From positions 13,640,995 through 13,704,994 of the forward strand of contig NC_034412.1 of assembly GCF_002078875.1 (NCBI RefSeq): a stretch of DNA of 64,000 nt, given 5' to 3'. The position numbers were made by a program, and so were the translations under genes. Of the stretch, positions 25,793 to 37,541 are shown in pieces. The notes beneath the pieces are model-generated. The model did no database searches, had not been told where the DNA came from, and saw only the letters and a list, made by a program, of their open reading frames with translations. The stretch comes from Numida meleagris (lineage: Eukaryota > Chordata > Aves > Galliformes > Numididae). Numbering within the stretch: the stretch's first letter is position 1; every line of letters begins with the position of its first letter.

Positions 25793-27321
25793 GTTGTTAC
25801 AGAGTTTGAGTGTACTTTTCAGAGCAAGAATGTGAACAACTAAACAGGAGAGAGCTAAAATGCTGGAATATTCATACACGCAGAGAAGAAATGGTTTCAT
25901 GTTTTGGAGTTTTCCTGAGTTGTCAGTTAATCAACTATTAGCATCCATGTAAATTACTCCTGCTGAGGGTGGCTTTGACAGAACAGAACTTTTTTTAGAA
26001 AATACTTGATTTTTCTTCTGGCTGTGGATTCATCTTGTGGTCATTTCTGCCATTTATTTCAACGGGAGAATGAATTGATTTCTGTTTGCATTTCTCTGAA
26101 GATATATGTTGGGTGTCCAAAATCAATGCTGGACAAATAAGTCTAATTTCCAGTAGCTAGACTTTTGGACTGTATACTTCCCTGCCAAGGAGCAAATCTA
26201 CCCGTTGTCACAATTACATGTGTATCATTTCCAATTTCCTGCCTCAGTCTTACTGAGATATTAAGCTTCAGAGTTATTTTTACTCTGTCATAAGATACAA
26301 GCCTATACCTTCCATAACAGCTCAGTGTAAGAATTCCTCTATTTAGTTGTTTGTCCTCTTTTTACAAACACAGCAGAATCATTTTTTCAGCATTTCAATT
26401 AATGAGCTGTGCAGAACAAGAAGGTTCCCAGAACATTTCGTAACTGACTTGTAGAAAGTGCCGTAGAACATTCATTTCTTTGTCTATGTGCCTGCCCCTT
26501 CTCTTCCTGCAGTATTAAAAGATTTGGCTTAGATCTTGGTGAATTTTGTAGTGCCGTAGAAATAAGGGTATTTAATTCTTTTTCTGGATTTTTGTTACCT
26601 TTCCATAATTTTGGTGAATGGAAGAATTATTCGTAAAGCAGTTTGGTCTAGTTGTGAAGAAGTATGTCTGCTGAAGACAGCAGAGAAGAATCCATCTTCT
26701 CAAATAACTTTTCTTGAAGACTCTAGGAAAACAGTAAAATTTGCTGTGTTGTGCTTGTCTTTCATGTCAGAGGAAAGAGACAACTTCTTTTCAATTAAAA
26801 TATAATTTGTGCTAATGTGACATTTTCATGTGAATGAGTTTTCAGAACACAGTATGTGCATACCCTAAATCAGAAACACTGAGAGAACAGTCATTTGATT
26901 GGATTTTAAGTACAGTTTGACAAGGGTTGAATCAAATAGAAGATAGCATTGCGTATGAATAGAATTGCATTAAAATCTTACTTGTCATAATAACTTCATT
27001 TAATCAGCATTAAAAGTATCTAAAAATACATACACTGACATTTAGGAAAATCTTTTTTTTTTTTTTGCTAAATCAGAAATCAGAAAATATTGCGTTAACC
27101 AGTTTGTATAGTAAAGCAAATGTAGTATTTCCTCTGGAGGTCTCAAGTATTAAGGCTTGTTAAGTATTTGATAAGCTCTTCCCATGATAACTGGTTAGTT
27201 CTGGAAAGGACACCAAAGCATCAGCTCTGTCCACATAGGTTTGCATTCTGATTCCTGCTTATGACATCTGAATCAGTTCGTTTGAAGGGAAAATGTCAGT
27301 CAACCTTCTGTTGTAGAAAAG

Positions 27322-27339
27322 AAAAAAAAAAAAAAAAAA
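27322..27339. repeat. Poly-A run (A18)
   Basis: Eighteen A residues sit in a longer A/G-rich tract (about 27317-27358). No gene copy or retroposon body was recognised upstream. Confidence 0.9.
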
Positions 27340-28614
27340 GGAAAAATAAGGAAAAATGCTGTGCATGATATTTCCTGTGATATTTGATGGTATTTGACAG
27401 GAGGTGAATAACCCCAACTGGTAATTCTGAGCTCACCTGATTAGAGAACACAGATGACAAACATCAGCAAAACATCTTTGTTCCTGAAATGTGAAAATAA
27501 CTGCATTTTAACTAAGTTTTGCATTCTGCCTCTGTTTGTGTAAGCTTGAATAAAATTTTAAGTTATGACATCTAAATAATTGAACATGCATTTTTCAAAA
27601 TAGTAGTCCCTCTGCAACTTAATTAACATTTCTGTTTTCCCTTACAGTAGATTAAACAATTACATTCTTTGTTTCTAATTTCTAGTGCATTTGCATTTTT
27701 CTCAAAGAATCTTTGCAGTTTTACTTGCTCCAAAATAGTTCAATTTGAAGCTCACAGCAAATACTTAGAGATTTGCTTGATATTCATGTGATGTAAATGT
27801 CTAATCAAATATTATGTTGAATAACCAGTACTGGGGTCATAAATGTTAATTTTCAACTTTGAATTTTCTATTTTGAAAGGGTTTGAGTGAACAAAAACTC
27901 TATCTGATTGCAAATTAGCACAGATTTTAGATAGTTGGTTTAATGTTTGTTGGTGATCTGGTACGCAGCTTACACTCTCAGCTGCTAATGCAGATAAGCT
28001 ATTCTTATATAAGTATCACTGGAGAGTGATTTAGTTTGTATTTCTGTTATTTTTACTGGTAGGAAAAGAAGTGTAGCAAAACTAAAATTATTTTCTATTA
28101 TGAAGAGCCATAGACAGAACTGGAGTGAATCTCAGTATTTTCTCTAGCCTATGACAAGAAAGGCAAAGGACTCCTTAAAACCAAATGTCCTCTTGACGTA
28201 AGGGCTCCTTATGTTCATCCTGCATTCCTGCTCTCACAGTGTGATATTTCTTTGGACTGTAAAACCTGATCTTTTTTTTCCAGCAGAGGAAATAAAAGCA
28301 AGCCAAACAGAACTCTAAAAAGAAATTCTGCCAGAAAGCCCAATGGCAATAGTTTTTCTCCCCATATGATGTGACATCTTCAGAGAAAGGAGTTGAGGCG
28401 AATAAAATCTTGCTCCATAGTAAAGTTTGTGCATGACACTGAGCCAAGAGGGGATTTTTTTTTTAAATCTGTAAAGCATCCAGTAATGTCTGTACTTGAT
28501 TTTTCACTTTCCTAATTCTTGTTGGTGTCTTTAGTTGTATCTGCCTTGCACCAGCGGGAGGCTGATAACCTTGATAACCAACCAGCAAACTCGAACTGAG
28601 AGGCTCACAATTTG

Positions 28615-28646
28615 TGATCACTAATAAGCAATGTTATTGGTGATCA
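28615..28646. repeat. Hairpin-forming inverted repeat, 13-bp stem, 6-base loop
   Basis: TGATCACTAATAA at 28615-28627 pairs with TTATTGGTGATCA at 28634-28646 over 13 positions, with a single T-G wobble; GCAATG is the loop. Each arm carries a TGATCA hexamer. The stem is too short for a canonical microRNA precursor. It may be a paired binding site or a product of template switching. Confidence 0.8.
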
Positions 28647-29081
28647 GTTAATTGTGTGCCAGCTTTGACTGTGTGATGCTACCTTAATGGCAATTACATT
28701 CTCTTGTATGAACAGTTGCTTAAAGGACAAGCTGTGGCTGGGAGCTAGCAATTTCCTCATTTGTGTATATTGTGTTCTATATTTTGGTGGTAACAGTACA
28801 GTCTGCACTATTTATATTTGTGTGCATTTTAAGACAGCCCATAGAACTTAAGGGAAAAAAGTGTAATCTATGTTACACCTGATGTAACCATTTGTGTAAT
28901 GTTATTTTTAGTTATATGAGTTGTGGAGGGGATTCACATTTCTTTGAACTGAAGAGAAGCCAACATGCAATAAACAGCTCAGGCAGTATTTGCTCATTGG
29001 CATGTTATAGTGCAGCATCATGCTTGTTCATCTGCCCTGCTGTGTGCTACTGATGTAGTATCACATTTTTATTTAGCCTGA

Positions 29082-29095
29082 GTTGCCATAGCAAC
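29082..29095. promoter_or_regulatory. RFX X-box-like palindrome
   Basis: GTTGCCATAGCAAC is a near-perfect inverted repeat of GTTGCC/GGCAAC with one mismatch, the classical X-box bound by RFX transcription factors in ciliary and neuronal gene enhancers and promoters. A 14-mer this close to consensus is unlikely by chance in 64 kb. It lies about 155 bases before a strong splice donor at 29251. Binding and function are inferred. Confidence 0.5.
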
Positions 29096-29166
29096 CACAG
29101 TACTCATGAGATCACATTTCAATTAGGAATTTCCTAGCAATCTTGATCCAAACATGTGTGCCTTAA

Positions 29167-29250
29167 GTATGCAATACGCTAATCAGCCCATTGAATGCAG
29201 AAGAGATTGATAAATGTGCTGCTTTCCGGGACTTGTTTGCTTGCAGGAAG
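29167..29250 (+). other. Exon-like open segment ending at a strong donor
   Basis: Twenty-eight codons are open from 29167 to 29250 and stop exactly at AGGAAG|GTAAGT, a near-ideal splice donor. An in-frame TAA precedes the segment at 29164-29166. The read includes NAEEIDKCAAFRDLFACRK, mixed in composition and protein-like. No good acceptor with a pyrimidine tract is visible: the AG at 29166-29167 and the AG at 29185-29186 are both weak. It could be an internal exon with a poor acceptor, the end of a non-coding first exon driven by the X-box region, or chance. I recognise no family, and its phase does not join to the segment at 32962. Confidence 0.22.
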
Positions 29251-29279
29251 GTAAGTCCAGCCTCAGCGTATTATGGAAA

Positions 29280-32200
29280 TCTCCTTCAATTTTGAGTATT
29301 ACTGAAATAAAGCAGGAAGAGTAAAAAACAGTCTTTACCAGACAGTAGTGCAGAAAAGGAAGTATAAAGTGAGAAGTATTGCTATGTCTTCATATATGTT
29401 GGAGTCTGCACATAGTATGATGGTAACAATATGTGCTACATTTGACCGCAGGACTTACACCTCTTCTTAAGAGGGAAACAGATTTCATGGCGTGTGAGTT
29501 TAGGAGTGACTGCTGCAATATCGGAATCAGAAACCATGTAGGAGATTGTATGTGTTCCTCAGAACGAAATACCCAGTTAGGTTGTTTGCTGTGCCTTTGA
29601 AGAAGTCTAAAAATAAAGGAACACGTGAATGTTGCCACTCTGCAGGTTAGAAGGCTATCTAGTTAAAATGCAAAACCATTTATGGAAGAAAATAATTAAG
29701 AATCAGTTTGGAATTGCCTGAATTCAACTTCTTCCTCTGTCCCTTCCAGTATGCCAAACACTTCCACGTGTTAATCGTGTAACTCTTTCAACTTTAGTGT
29801 TAGCAGTGTCAGTGTACCTGTAGGTACCCAATGTGTCCTGAAATAAATAATGAACTAATTAAACCACATAAAGATCAAATTGTTTATCTTTGAGGTATGA
29901 TTTTTTCATTTTATCAAGATTTTTTACAAATCCTAAAATGAAACTAAACATTTTCAACAAAACAATCTCAAACTATATCCATAAATCAGTTCAGCATTAA
30001 TGCTTATTGTAGAAGAATGGAGATCGATCTAGACATCAAATACTGAGGTAACTTTCCAGTATGCTTACTTGAACATTCACTTGAAAAAAATGTTTTGGGG
30101 AGGAAGAAGCTTACATTGGAGAACTTGGAACCACTGCTACTATTCATGCAATCTCAGAAAGGAGCAGGCATGGCAGAATTCAATTTCCCAATGCAGCATA
30201 AACTGCAGAAGGTTAAAATGTCATTGCTAATTTGCTATTTAGAAACTTTTACCTTGCTGACTATAACCTAAAGTTCCACCATTTTACATTTGACTGCTGT
30301 ATAACTCCCCCATGCTTTTATGCTCTTTGATCTTCAAGATGTTTAACAATTTGGGGATTTCTGAATTACAACTCGCAATGATTTCTGGATAGGGCATTGC
30401 ATAAACATTTCAAGAATAATACATCTATTCTATGTAGTTCAGCAATAATTTCCTGTGCTCAAGTAATTTTGATAAACACATGTGTCTAACCTGTTTGTCT
30501 TTAAACCAGCATGAGGCACTGGCCAAAGATTTATAGCATTGTATTTCCCACTTCAGTATAGCAGAGCTTTCTTGGTAAAAAATAGTGTTAAAGTGCAGCC
30601 AGATGTTCCAGAAGGAGCATTGTACCATATCTGCTGTTAAGTACTCACGTAGAATTCGTATTCAAAGAGGAAATCAAGAAATAAGATTTGTTTATTGATC
30701 AAAACTAGGCAGAAATAGAAAAGTAATGTCTGGATCTCCACTGGATGATTTAGTTAATCCTCTGCCTGTTGTACTGAATAATGTTTTAATGATGGATACA
30801 AGTATTTCATGCTGACCTGGTTATGACACTTCATACTATGCAGTTCCAAAGTGTTATAATTCAATATCCTCTGCACAATCCATTAGCTGCTTAATTAATT
30901 GCACTAATGACATTGTCCAGTGTTTGATACTTAGCGATAGAAGATTAGGTTGAAGTAACATTCAGCCTAAAACCAATTCATATAAAAACTCACTAATATT
31001 ATCCCAAGATACCATCTGCAATATGAGCAGCTATGAATATCTATGACAGACTATAATGAAAGCACTCCAGTGAAAACAGCAATTCTAAGAAATTTTTATG
31101 TAAAACAGTTATGTGCTCCTGACTATGCTATTTTATACCTTTTTTCCTGCCACTTAAACAAAAAAAAGAGAACAATATAACAAACAAGAAAGAGTTCTGA
31201 AACAGAACTTGATACTATTGCTTTCACAATATAAACTTTTTTTTCTTCTGCTTGCATGGCACACCACTCTGTCAAAGTTCAATACTGCTGCATAGTGGCA
31301 GTATGACAGCTCGTTTTCATAACTAATTCAAGAAAAAAAAGAGTATACGTAGCTTTTCTTTGTATTTGTATCCTACTTAGCATGGGGAAAAAACAAGTAG
31401 AACTTTAAATTGAACTTCATGCTCTGTATTATTCTCTCCAAACATGGACTTTGAGTGGTCAACTTCTTAAGAAATGTTTGGAACATCATGGCAAAATGGA
31501 AGTTTCTAGGATCTGACTATTCTTTAATATCAGGCTGTTTTCATTAGTTGTCAACATAAACCCTAAAACCGTGTTTTGATTACTGCAAGGGAAATGTAAA
31601 GCCAAGCTCTTATCTCCCACAGAAAGACTAAAGAATTCCTGTGGTGAAATAAAAGGTTAAATACAGACTTTTCTTCTCCAGAAAAAGAGATTGAGAGAAT
31701 AATTTGGAAAAGTGCTAAATAGATATTAATGATGTTTCATATTTTGATGTTAAATGATAACAAAACCTAAACGAGAAATGTAGTATGGAGCTAGTGAATG
31801 GGTTACAGATGCATTTTAGAACAAGGAGCAGAAAACTCTTCCAGCTCTTGCTAAGGAGACTTAATAGGCTAAATCCTATGCTGGTGACTGCAAAAAGCAA
31901 TGTGTATTGGCAGTTTAACTAATTCTGTGATTAGTAACTAAAAAAATAGGTGGTTAGGAATTGCATCAAGAACGTAGGCATGTATGCATGAATATGAATG
32001 TCTAAAAAATAATTTCTAAATCATAAGAAGCTTTCATCAGCATCTAGAAATCATTTTCTGATGCAGAAGAAAGCAGTTTTCCTTATGATGTTTTCTCTCT
32101 GGCTCAAAGCATTGGCTTTTATGTACAGAAAGATTTTTCCATGTTTGTTCTATCTTTATGCCACTAGGATAAAAGTAGCATTATCGTTAGTTATCTTCAG

Positions 32201-32961
32201 TAAGAAACTAAACATTAGGGAAGCTGTTATTAGTGTCTAATGCTTGTGTAATTACCTGCTGTTAAAACAGATGACATTTTCCCTTTTAAGTAGCTGAGGG
32301 GAAACAAAAACCAAAAAACCTGTGTGGGAGTCAGTGCCTGAGATATTTCCAACATGTGGAATGCAAGTCCAGTTTTATGAATTTGAACTTTTTTGTACTG
32401 TACAGTCTTTGAAAATATGATTTATATGCAGTTGTGTAGACAATACAAAAATTTTATATAGAAATAATTCCTTGTGTTTTGTAGAATTCAGAGTTTCAGG
32501 GTTTGTTCCTTGAAAATGGATTTTCAAGCTCTTGAATAAGCACACTTTCTTTCTCTCTTTTTTTATTTTCCACTGAGAGTGCTACTTTTTCTTTTTTCTT
32601 CATGTTTAGTTTTATAGGTGTAGTTTATGGCCATGACATGTAATGATAATCTGAATTATAAATAAATTGTTGATTTATTGGCATCCAAAGATTTTTCCAT
32701 GTGTGTGAAACTTTTTCCTGTGACAGAAAACAATGTAATGAAAAATGTTCCTTCTTTCCAATTGGAAAATTTTGGAAAATGTAGGAACAGGTGTCACCAA
32801 TTTTCAACTATACTGATTTGTTTAAATATGGAATTTTTTATGGCATCAATGTTGCAGAAATGCCTGTAGTTGATAGCTGGGGTTATAGGGACTTAATTTG
32901 ATGTAATTTCTGCTGCTTAACACTTATTAACTTTTTTTATTCTATTTATTATTCTATTTAG
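29280..32961. other. AT-rich non-coding stretch, no recognised gene
   Basis: No gene or repeat was recognised. A homeodomain/SOX-like patch lies near 30884-30917, with TTAATTAATT, CTAATGA and CATTGTC close together. The remaining open frames are short and unsupported. Confidence 0.5.
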
Positions 32962-33026
32962 GAATAAAAGAGAAAGAGTTGGGAGGTATATACCAGGCCA
33001 GACCGGAAGGAGACTAACAACAAAGT
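32962..33026 (+). other. Exon-like 65-bp segment with acceptor and donor
   Basis: A long pyrimidine-rich tract (about 32929-32959) ends in TTTAG at 32957-32961. The segment is followed by GTGAGTAG at 33027, a good donor. Only one frame is open throughout: after a single leading G it encodes a basic stretch containing RERVGRYIPGQTGRR, leaving a trailing T (1 + 63 + 1 bases). Another frame stops at the second codon. The acceptor, donor and single open frame are what a short internal coding exon would show. I do not recognise the protein, and 21 open codons are easily met by chance. A cassette exon of a large gene spanning this window, or an lncRNA exon, is possible. Confidence 0.3.
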
Positions 33027-34900
33027 GTGAGTAGAAATCTATTCAATTTTTTGTTTGATTTTGCTTTATAATCCATCTGTGATAAGGACATGCAATACGT
33101 ATTTGAAAATGGATGTTTAAAATACATAATAGGAAAAATATTTTCATTACTGCTTGAAAATCATATTTCTTTTCAGTTCCACAAATCTAATCTTCTTACG
33201 TTCTATGTTTTGTGTGTGAATAGCAGACTAGATTTCAGATCTGGAATGAATTGTTTATATATGTTTAAGGCGTTTGGGGATTAGTTGCAAAAAGAATGGG
33301 ATTGCAAATCCCTGAACTCCAGCACCTTGAGTTCTATCTCCAATCTAAATCTGAATGCTGTAGAAGTCATATGTAAGAGATGGTTAAGGAAGTGAGGACC
33401 TTCCTATAGTAATCCATTAAAAAATAGTGAATGATGAGAGTTCATATGTAGCTACAAGACTTTTCTGTGGTGTAAAGAGAAAACGCTAATTTATAGGCAA
33501 TGTATTTTGCTTGTTGCTGTTTTATAATCTTATTTGAAATATGTATGACTGTATTTTCCTGTCAGTGCTTGCAAAATTTGGGGAAAAAAAAGACTAGATC
33601 TTTCTATGATTTTCCTAGAAACATAGCCATTTAAGCCACTGTTAACATATTGTGGTCTCTCACTTTAAGGTTTTGTACATTAATTTTCTATGATGCTGAC
33701 TTGCTGTGCTGATGACTTTCTTAGCCTACCAGCTATAGTAAACCAGGGACTTTCCAGACTTATTTTTTTCTAGAGTCAATGGCATAAATATTATATTGGG
33801 AATAAAGTTATCAAAAACTTCATACTTCATTAAATGTTTGAAACTTTATTGTAGTATGTATTCAGTCTTGTTACTGTAGTAACATCACTGAAAACTGAAA
33901 TTTGACTTTGCTTGTGGAGAAGGGGATGGCTGTTTTATGAATTCAAACTATATGAAAGAATACAGAGACACACAATCACTCTGTGAGAAGCAGGTGCAAT
34001 AAAAAGTGAAAGTGAAGCAAGATGGCAAAAAGTAAATCTGTTGTTTCTGAGTTTTTCCACGGCTAGAAGGGAAGAAGTTAGTTTATCAAGAATGTCTTTC
34101 CAGGCCTCCGCTATGCCAGTTGCTAAGCCTCAAAGCCAGTCGGTACGGTAAAAGAAACTTAAATTCCAGGAAGATCCATTCTTATCTGCTGTTCGAAGTA
34201 TAACTGTGGTTCCTTAGTTAACTGTGAGATGAAGGCAGTTTATGAAGACAGATTAATGTAGCTGCCACCTTCTACCTTGCCAAAGTTATATGGGCAACAA
34301 GCTATGCAGAGATGAGAAACTTGTGATAAGGATGTAATTATATAGACTGCAAAGCTGACTGTCTGGGTGAGGAGGCATGGCATACTGGCCTATCCATTTC
34401 AGATAGATGTTTAGGGGCCATTTTACATCCCACAGTTAAGATGTGCCTTAAAGAATTTAATGCTGTCCTTATGACTATAACTCATACCTCTGGAACATTT
34501 GCAGTTTGTGTGCTCAATGGAAGTCCTTTAGTCCAATAATTTTAAACATTATTGAGCTAGATGCTGAAGGTTGTGGCATTTTTTTTGTTATATTAAGAAA
34601 TTGAATCAAATGGATTTTTTATGTCTTCAAGAAGTCTAAATGATTCACATGCTGCACCTTTAACATGTTGTCTCAACAAGTGGGATTTCTGTTGTGTTAC
34701 AGCTGGAAAAGGATATTTTTGTTTTCTTTATGTGCATTGCTATAAAGAAAAGAGCTCGTGGAAATTCACAGAAGTGAGAAAATGGTTTCATTCAATTTTA
34801 TGCACCTGATATTGGTGATTGATGAAAGTCATAGAACAGAGAAGGAGGTAAAAATAGAGTTCTGAGATTTTAAGATGACATGAACTTAATGCTCCCGCTC
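33027..34900. other. AT-rich non-coding stretch, no recognised gene
   Basis: No gene or repeat family was recognised. A 7-bp inverted repeat, TGTTACT and AGTAACA, occurs near 33870-33886. The open frames are short and lack protein-like features. Confidence 0.5.
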
Positions 34901-35009
34901 CATTCCATCAAAACCTAACCTAACCAAAAATTTATCAGTAATGGCTGAGTCTATCCAGTGTAAGAAGTTTTACAACCTTCCTCAGCTATATATTCCATGA
35001 TTTACCCGT

Positions 35010-35210
35010 CATACTTTGAGAAGGCTTTTCCTAATGTCTGTTTTGTGCCTTTCTTGATGCAATTTAAACCTCATTGCTTATTTTTCTTATCAGTGGTAGA
35101 GATCTCATTATCCCGTTCTATTTTGTTGTAGGCATATTTGTTATTCTGTGTCCCTTTGCTCTTCTCTGAACTTAAAGGATGATACCTAGTCATACTTCTC
35201 TGCCTTCTCA
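35010..35210 (-). mobile_element. Ancient CR1-like LINE fragment (minus strand)
   Basis: The plus strand carries the order of motifs expected from the reverse complement of the CR1 3' region. These are CTTTGAGAAGGCTTTTCCTA, a GATGCAATTTAAACCTCATT block, a TTATCAGTGGTAGAGA block and TTTGCTCTTCTCTGAACTT near 35155. Divergence is high, indicating an old amniote-age copy rather than a recent insertion. Weaker resemblance may extend left into the CCTAACCTAACC part (about 34912) and right towards 35560, but I would not fix those ends. Open frames here are remnants and not genes. Confidence 0.6.
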
Positions 35211-35399
35211 CTCAGCTATAGAAAATCTGTTCCGTGATTGCATGAGCTACTTAGCTGTACATCCCAGAATTGCAGTGATTTGTATACAATATAGTCAGTT
35301 GATTGATTTTAGGTTTATTGTACAGCCCCCATTAATTATATTTTTTTCTTTTGCCTGTGATGACTTTGCAGCTGTATGACAGATAACTTAACTGTTTTA

Positions 35400-37311
35400 T
35401 TTATGGCCAGAACCGTTGATTTTATTCGCTGCCATGTATTCTGGCCTTTTCAATGCTAGAAACTGCTTTCCTAGAATGACATCTTACAACTCGTAGTCTG
35501 GGATTTGATATTTTAATTATGTCATGGCTAAAACTGCATGATACTGACAAGCTCCTTCCCTCAGCCAGAAGATGTTCAATATGGGCTGCAGTAGCCCAGA
35601 TTAAAATGACCTTGAATTCTTTTATTCATTTTGAGTCCTAATCCTCTCACGAAATTTTTCCAATGTGTCCAATTTTCTTACCCTTTTCCAAAATATTTTT
35701 AATAAGTATTTTCTGTGAACACATTTATTCATGGGTAATTTCTTCATGGGGAACAAACCTTGCGTATGTTCCCTAAAACCATTAGATATGAAAACTGTTA
35801 TACTATAATCTAACAGCATTTCAATTCTGGTTATTAGAGCATTAAGATTAGTTCTGTTTTGCAATCAGAATATGAGCTTTTCTCTAGGAGTCCCAGTGCA
35901 GGTAAGGAGGCATCCCTTTTTGCCACTTGGCTGATGACAGAATAGACTACAGATCAGCATCTGAGAACAGCTCTTCGTTTTTCTTTTTTCATCCTGACTG
36001 AATTGTTCCTATCTCCCTAGAAAGTGAAATGTAGAAAGTGCCACTGCTTTGAAATGAATCCACTTTGAATTAGTATTATATTGCAGCATTTGTTTAACCA
36101 GACAGAATGTTATTTGTGTACTAGTTTTGGAGGAGGTGAAAGCACTGTTTTTGTCTGATTGTGTTTCCCCCATCCCTGACACAATAATAATTTCAGAAGA
36201 GGTACTGGCATACTTTAGCAAGTTTGCAGATCCAGGCATAACCTCCTGCCTTCAATCTTTGAAAGGTTACTGACAAAGAGGTGTTTTTTATTCTTGTGTT
36301 AATTTAAGATATTTAGTTATCTGCCTCTTAGATGTATATATTTCTGTACTTTAATTACTTGGTAACTCTAGACTTGCAAGTTTTCTGTATAGAGACTTTA
36401 AACTAGAAATGTTTATACTGAAACTATGTTAGCTGTTATATTTTAGTAGTACATACGTTCCAAATTTGTTTTATGCATCACATTTATCATTTTGCTTATG
36501 ATTCAAAACACACGGATGTGTTTCCAGGGTTTCATGTAGTGTAAATAAATGTAAAACAAGCTCCTTGCACAAAAGTGATATGAAGTAATCAGCACCAGGA
36601 AGGCTAAGAAGTTAAATGATACTTGGAAGACTGTAATTAATATTAATTGTTTGCTTTCTAGAACAAGTGATTAAGCAACTCCACCTCTTTTGCTTGATAT
36701 GCAAATCCAGCTGAATGGTAACATTGTATGATAAACACACTGTTAGAAAATCCACTGGTTGAATTTTAATCATCCCGTGTAGCAGGAGAGGCAGGACTTG
36801 ACAGTGTGTGCAACAGTTAAAGAATTTCAGGAGCTTTTTAAAACCTGTCAGTTGTCTGTTTCCAATGATAGTAGGAAAGGAGATTGGTTTTTTGTTGTTT
36901 GTTTTTTTTATGAACTAGCTCAGAAAAGTGGAAAACAGACCTCTCCTATTCTCTTAGCCAACGCTTTTTCCCCTTGGACTTGGGAAATTGACTCACAAAG
37001 CTCCTGGCAAAATATGATTGGACCTTTAACTACTGGGAACTATATGTCGCTTTCTGTGAAGGTTTAAACTAATCCTCTGTAAAATACTATTCCTTGATTT
37101 TTGCTACTAAAAGTAATTCCCTCAAGTGACTGTAGTTCAGTTACTTTTCTCCTTTTTTTACCTTCTCACAAACTTTATAACAGACACCAAAGGCACAGGG
37201 AAAAAGATTTTTGCTTTTTTTCTTCTTTCTTTTTTAAATAGTTCCTTTGAATCTTTTTGAGTATTTTCTATTTACGATTTATTTTTATGTGGGGGGTTCT
37301 CGTGGATTAAA
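35400..37311. other. AT-rich non-coding stretch, possible older LINE remnants
   Basis: The first part (35400-35560) could continue the ancient CR1 fragment, but no block is clear enough to assign. From there to 37311 no gene or element was recognised. A T-rich tract occurs at about 36885-36911. Confidence 0.45.
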
Positions 37312-37541
37312 AGCTTGATGTGTTGTGTGCTCTCATAGCCCAGAAGGCCAACTGCATCCTGGGCTGCATCAACAAGGAGCAGCAGCAGCGTGAGAAATGG
37401 GATTGTCCTCCTCTACTCTCCCCTGCTGAGGCCCTATCTGGAGTAAAGCATCCAGGCCTGGGACCCCCAGCACAAGAAAGACGTGAATCTGTTGATTTTT
37501 AAAAGACCCTTCCAACCCAAGCCATTCTGTGGTTCTATGAT
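37312..37541 (+). mobile_element. CR1 LINE fragment with internal deletion (plus strand)
   Basis: The frame from 37320 contains AQKANCILGCI, a recognisable piece of the C-terminal part of the CR1 ORF2 protein (endonuclease/reverse transcriptase). Remnants of the PLYSALVRPHLEY-type and WAPQYKKD-type segments follow, already changed by substitutions and small indels. At about 37497-37503 the sequence jumps from this coding part straight to the CR1 3' end (GACCCTTCCAACCC, CATTCTGTGGTTCTATGAT). The last part of ORF2 and most of the 3' UTR are missing. Orientation is plus, and it is broken and non-functional. The 60-codon open frame is a CR1 remnant. Confidence 0.9.

Larger units (their letters stand above)
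20930..28540. other. AT-rich non-coding stretch, no recognised gene
   Basis: No gene was recognised. Short direct repeats of ATTAACATA occur just after the CR1 copy (about 20927-20955). The perfect inverted repeat at 22321-22345, a T16 run at 23344-23359, a C10A11 tract at 25772-25792 and an A18 run at 27322-27339 are the only distinct structures. About 22420-22560 has a mixed composition that could mark a conserved non-coding element; this was not tested. Confidence 0.5.
28540..29280. promoter_or_regulatory. Candidate conserved non-coding or regulatory block
   Basis: This stretch differs from its flanks in having balanced composition, few simple runs and several structured motifs. These are a 13-bp-stem hairpin (28615-28646), an X-box-like palindrome (29082-29095) and a strong GTAAGT donor (29251-29256) after an exon-like open segment. 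The combination resembles a vertebrate enhancer or an alternative first exon. There is no CpG island. Conservation could not be checked, so the call is inference from appearance only. Confidence 0.3.

Noticed and set aside
28615..28646. MicroRNA precursor
   Set aside because: The stem is 13 bp with a 6-base loop, too short for a precursor, and flanking bases do not extend it.
37320..37502. 60-codon frame with a recognisable protein motif
   Set aside because: The motif is from CR1 ORF2. The copy is truncated, internally deleted and shifted, so it is a LINE remnant and not a host gene.
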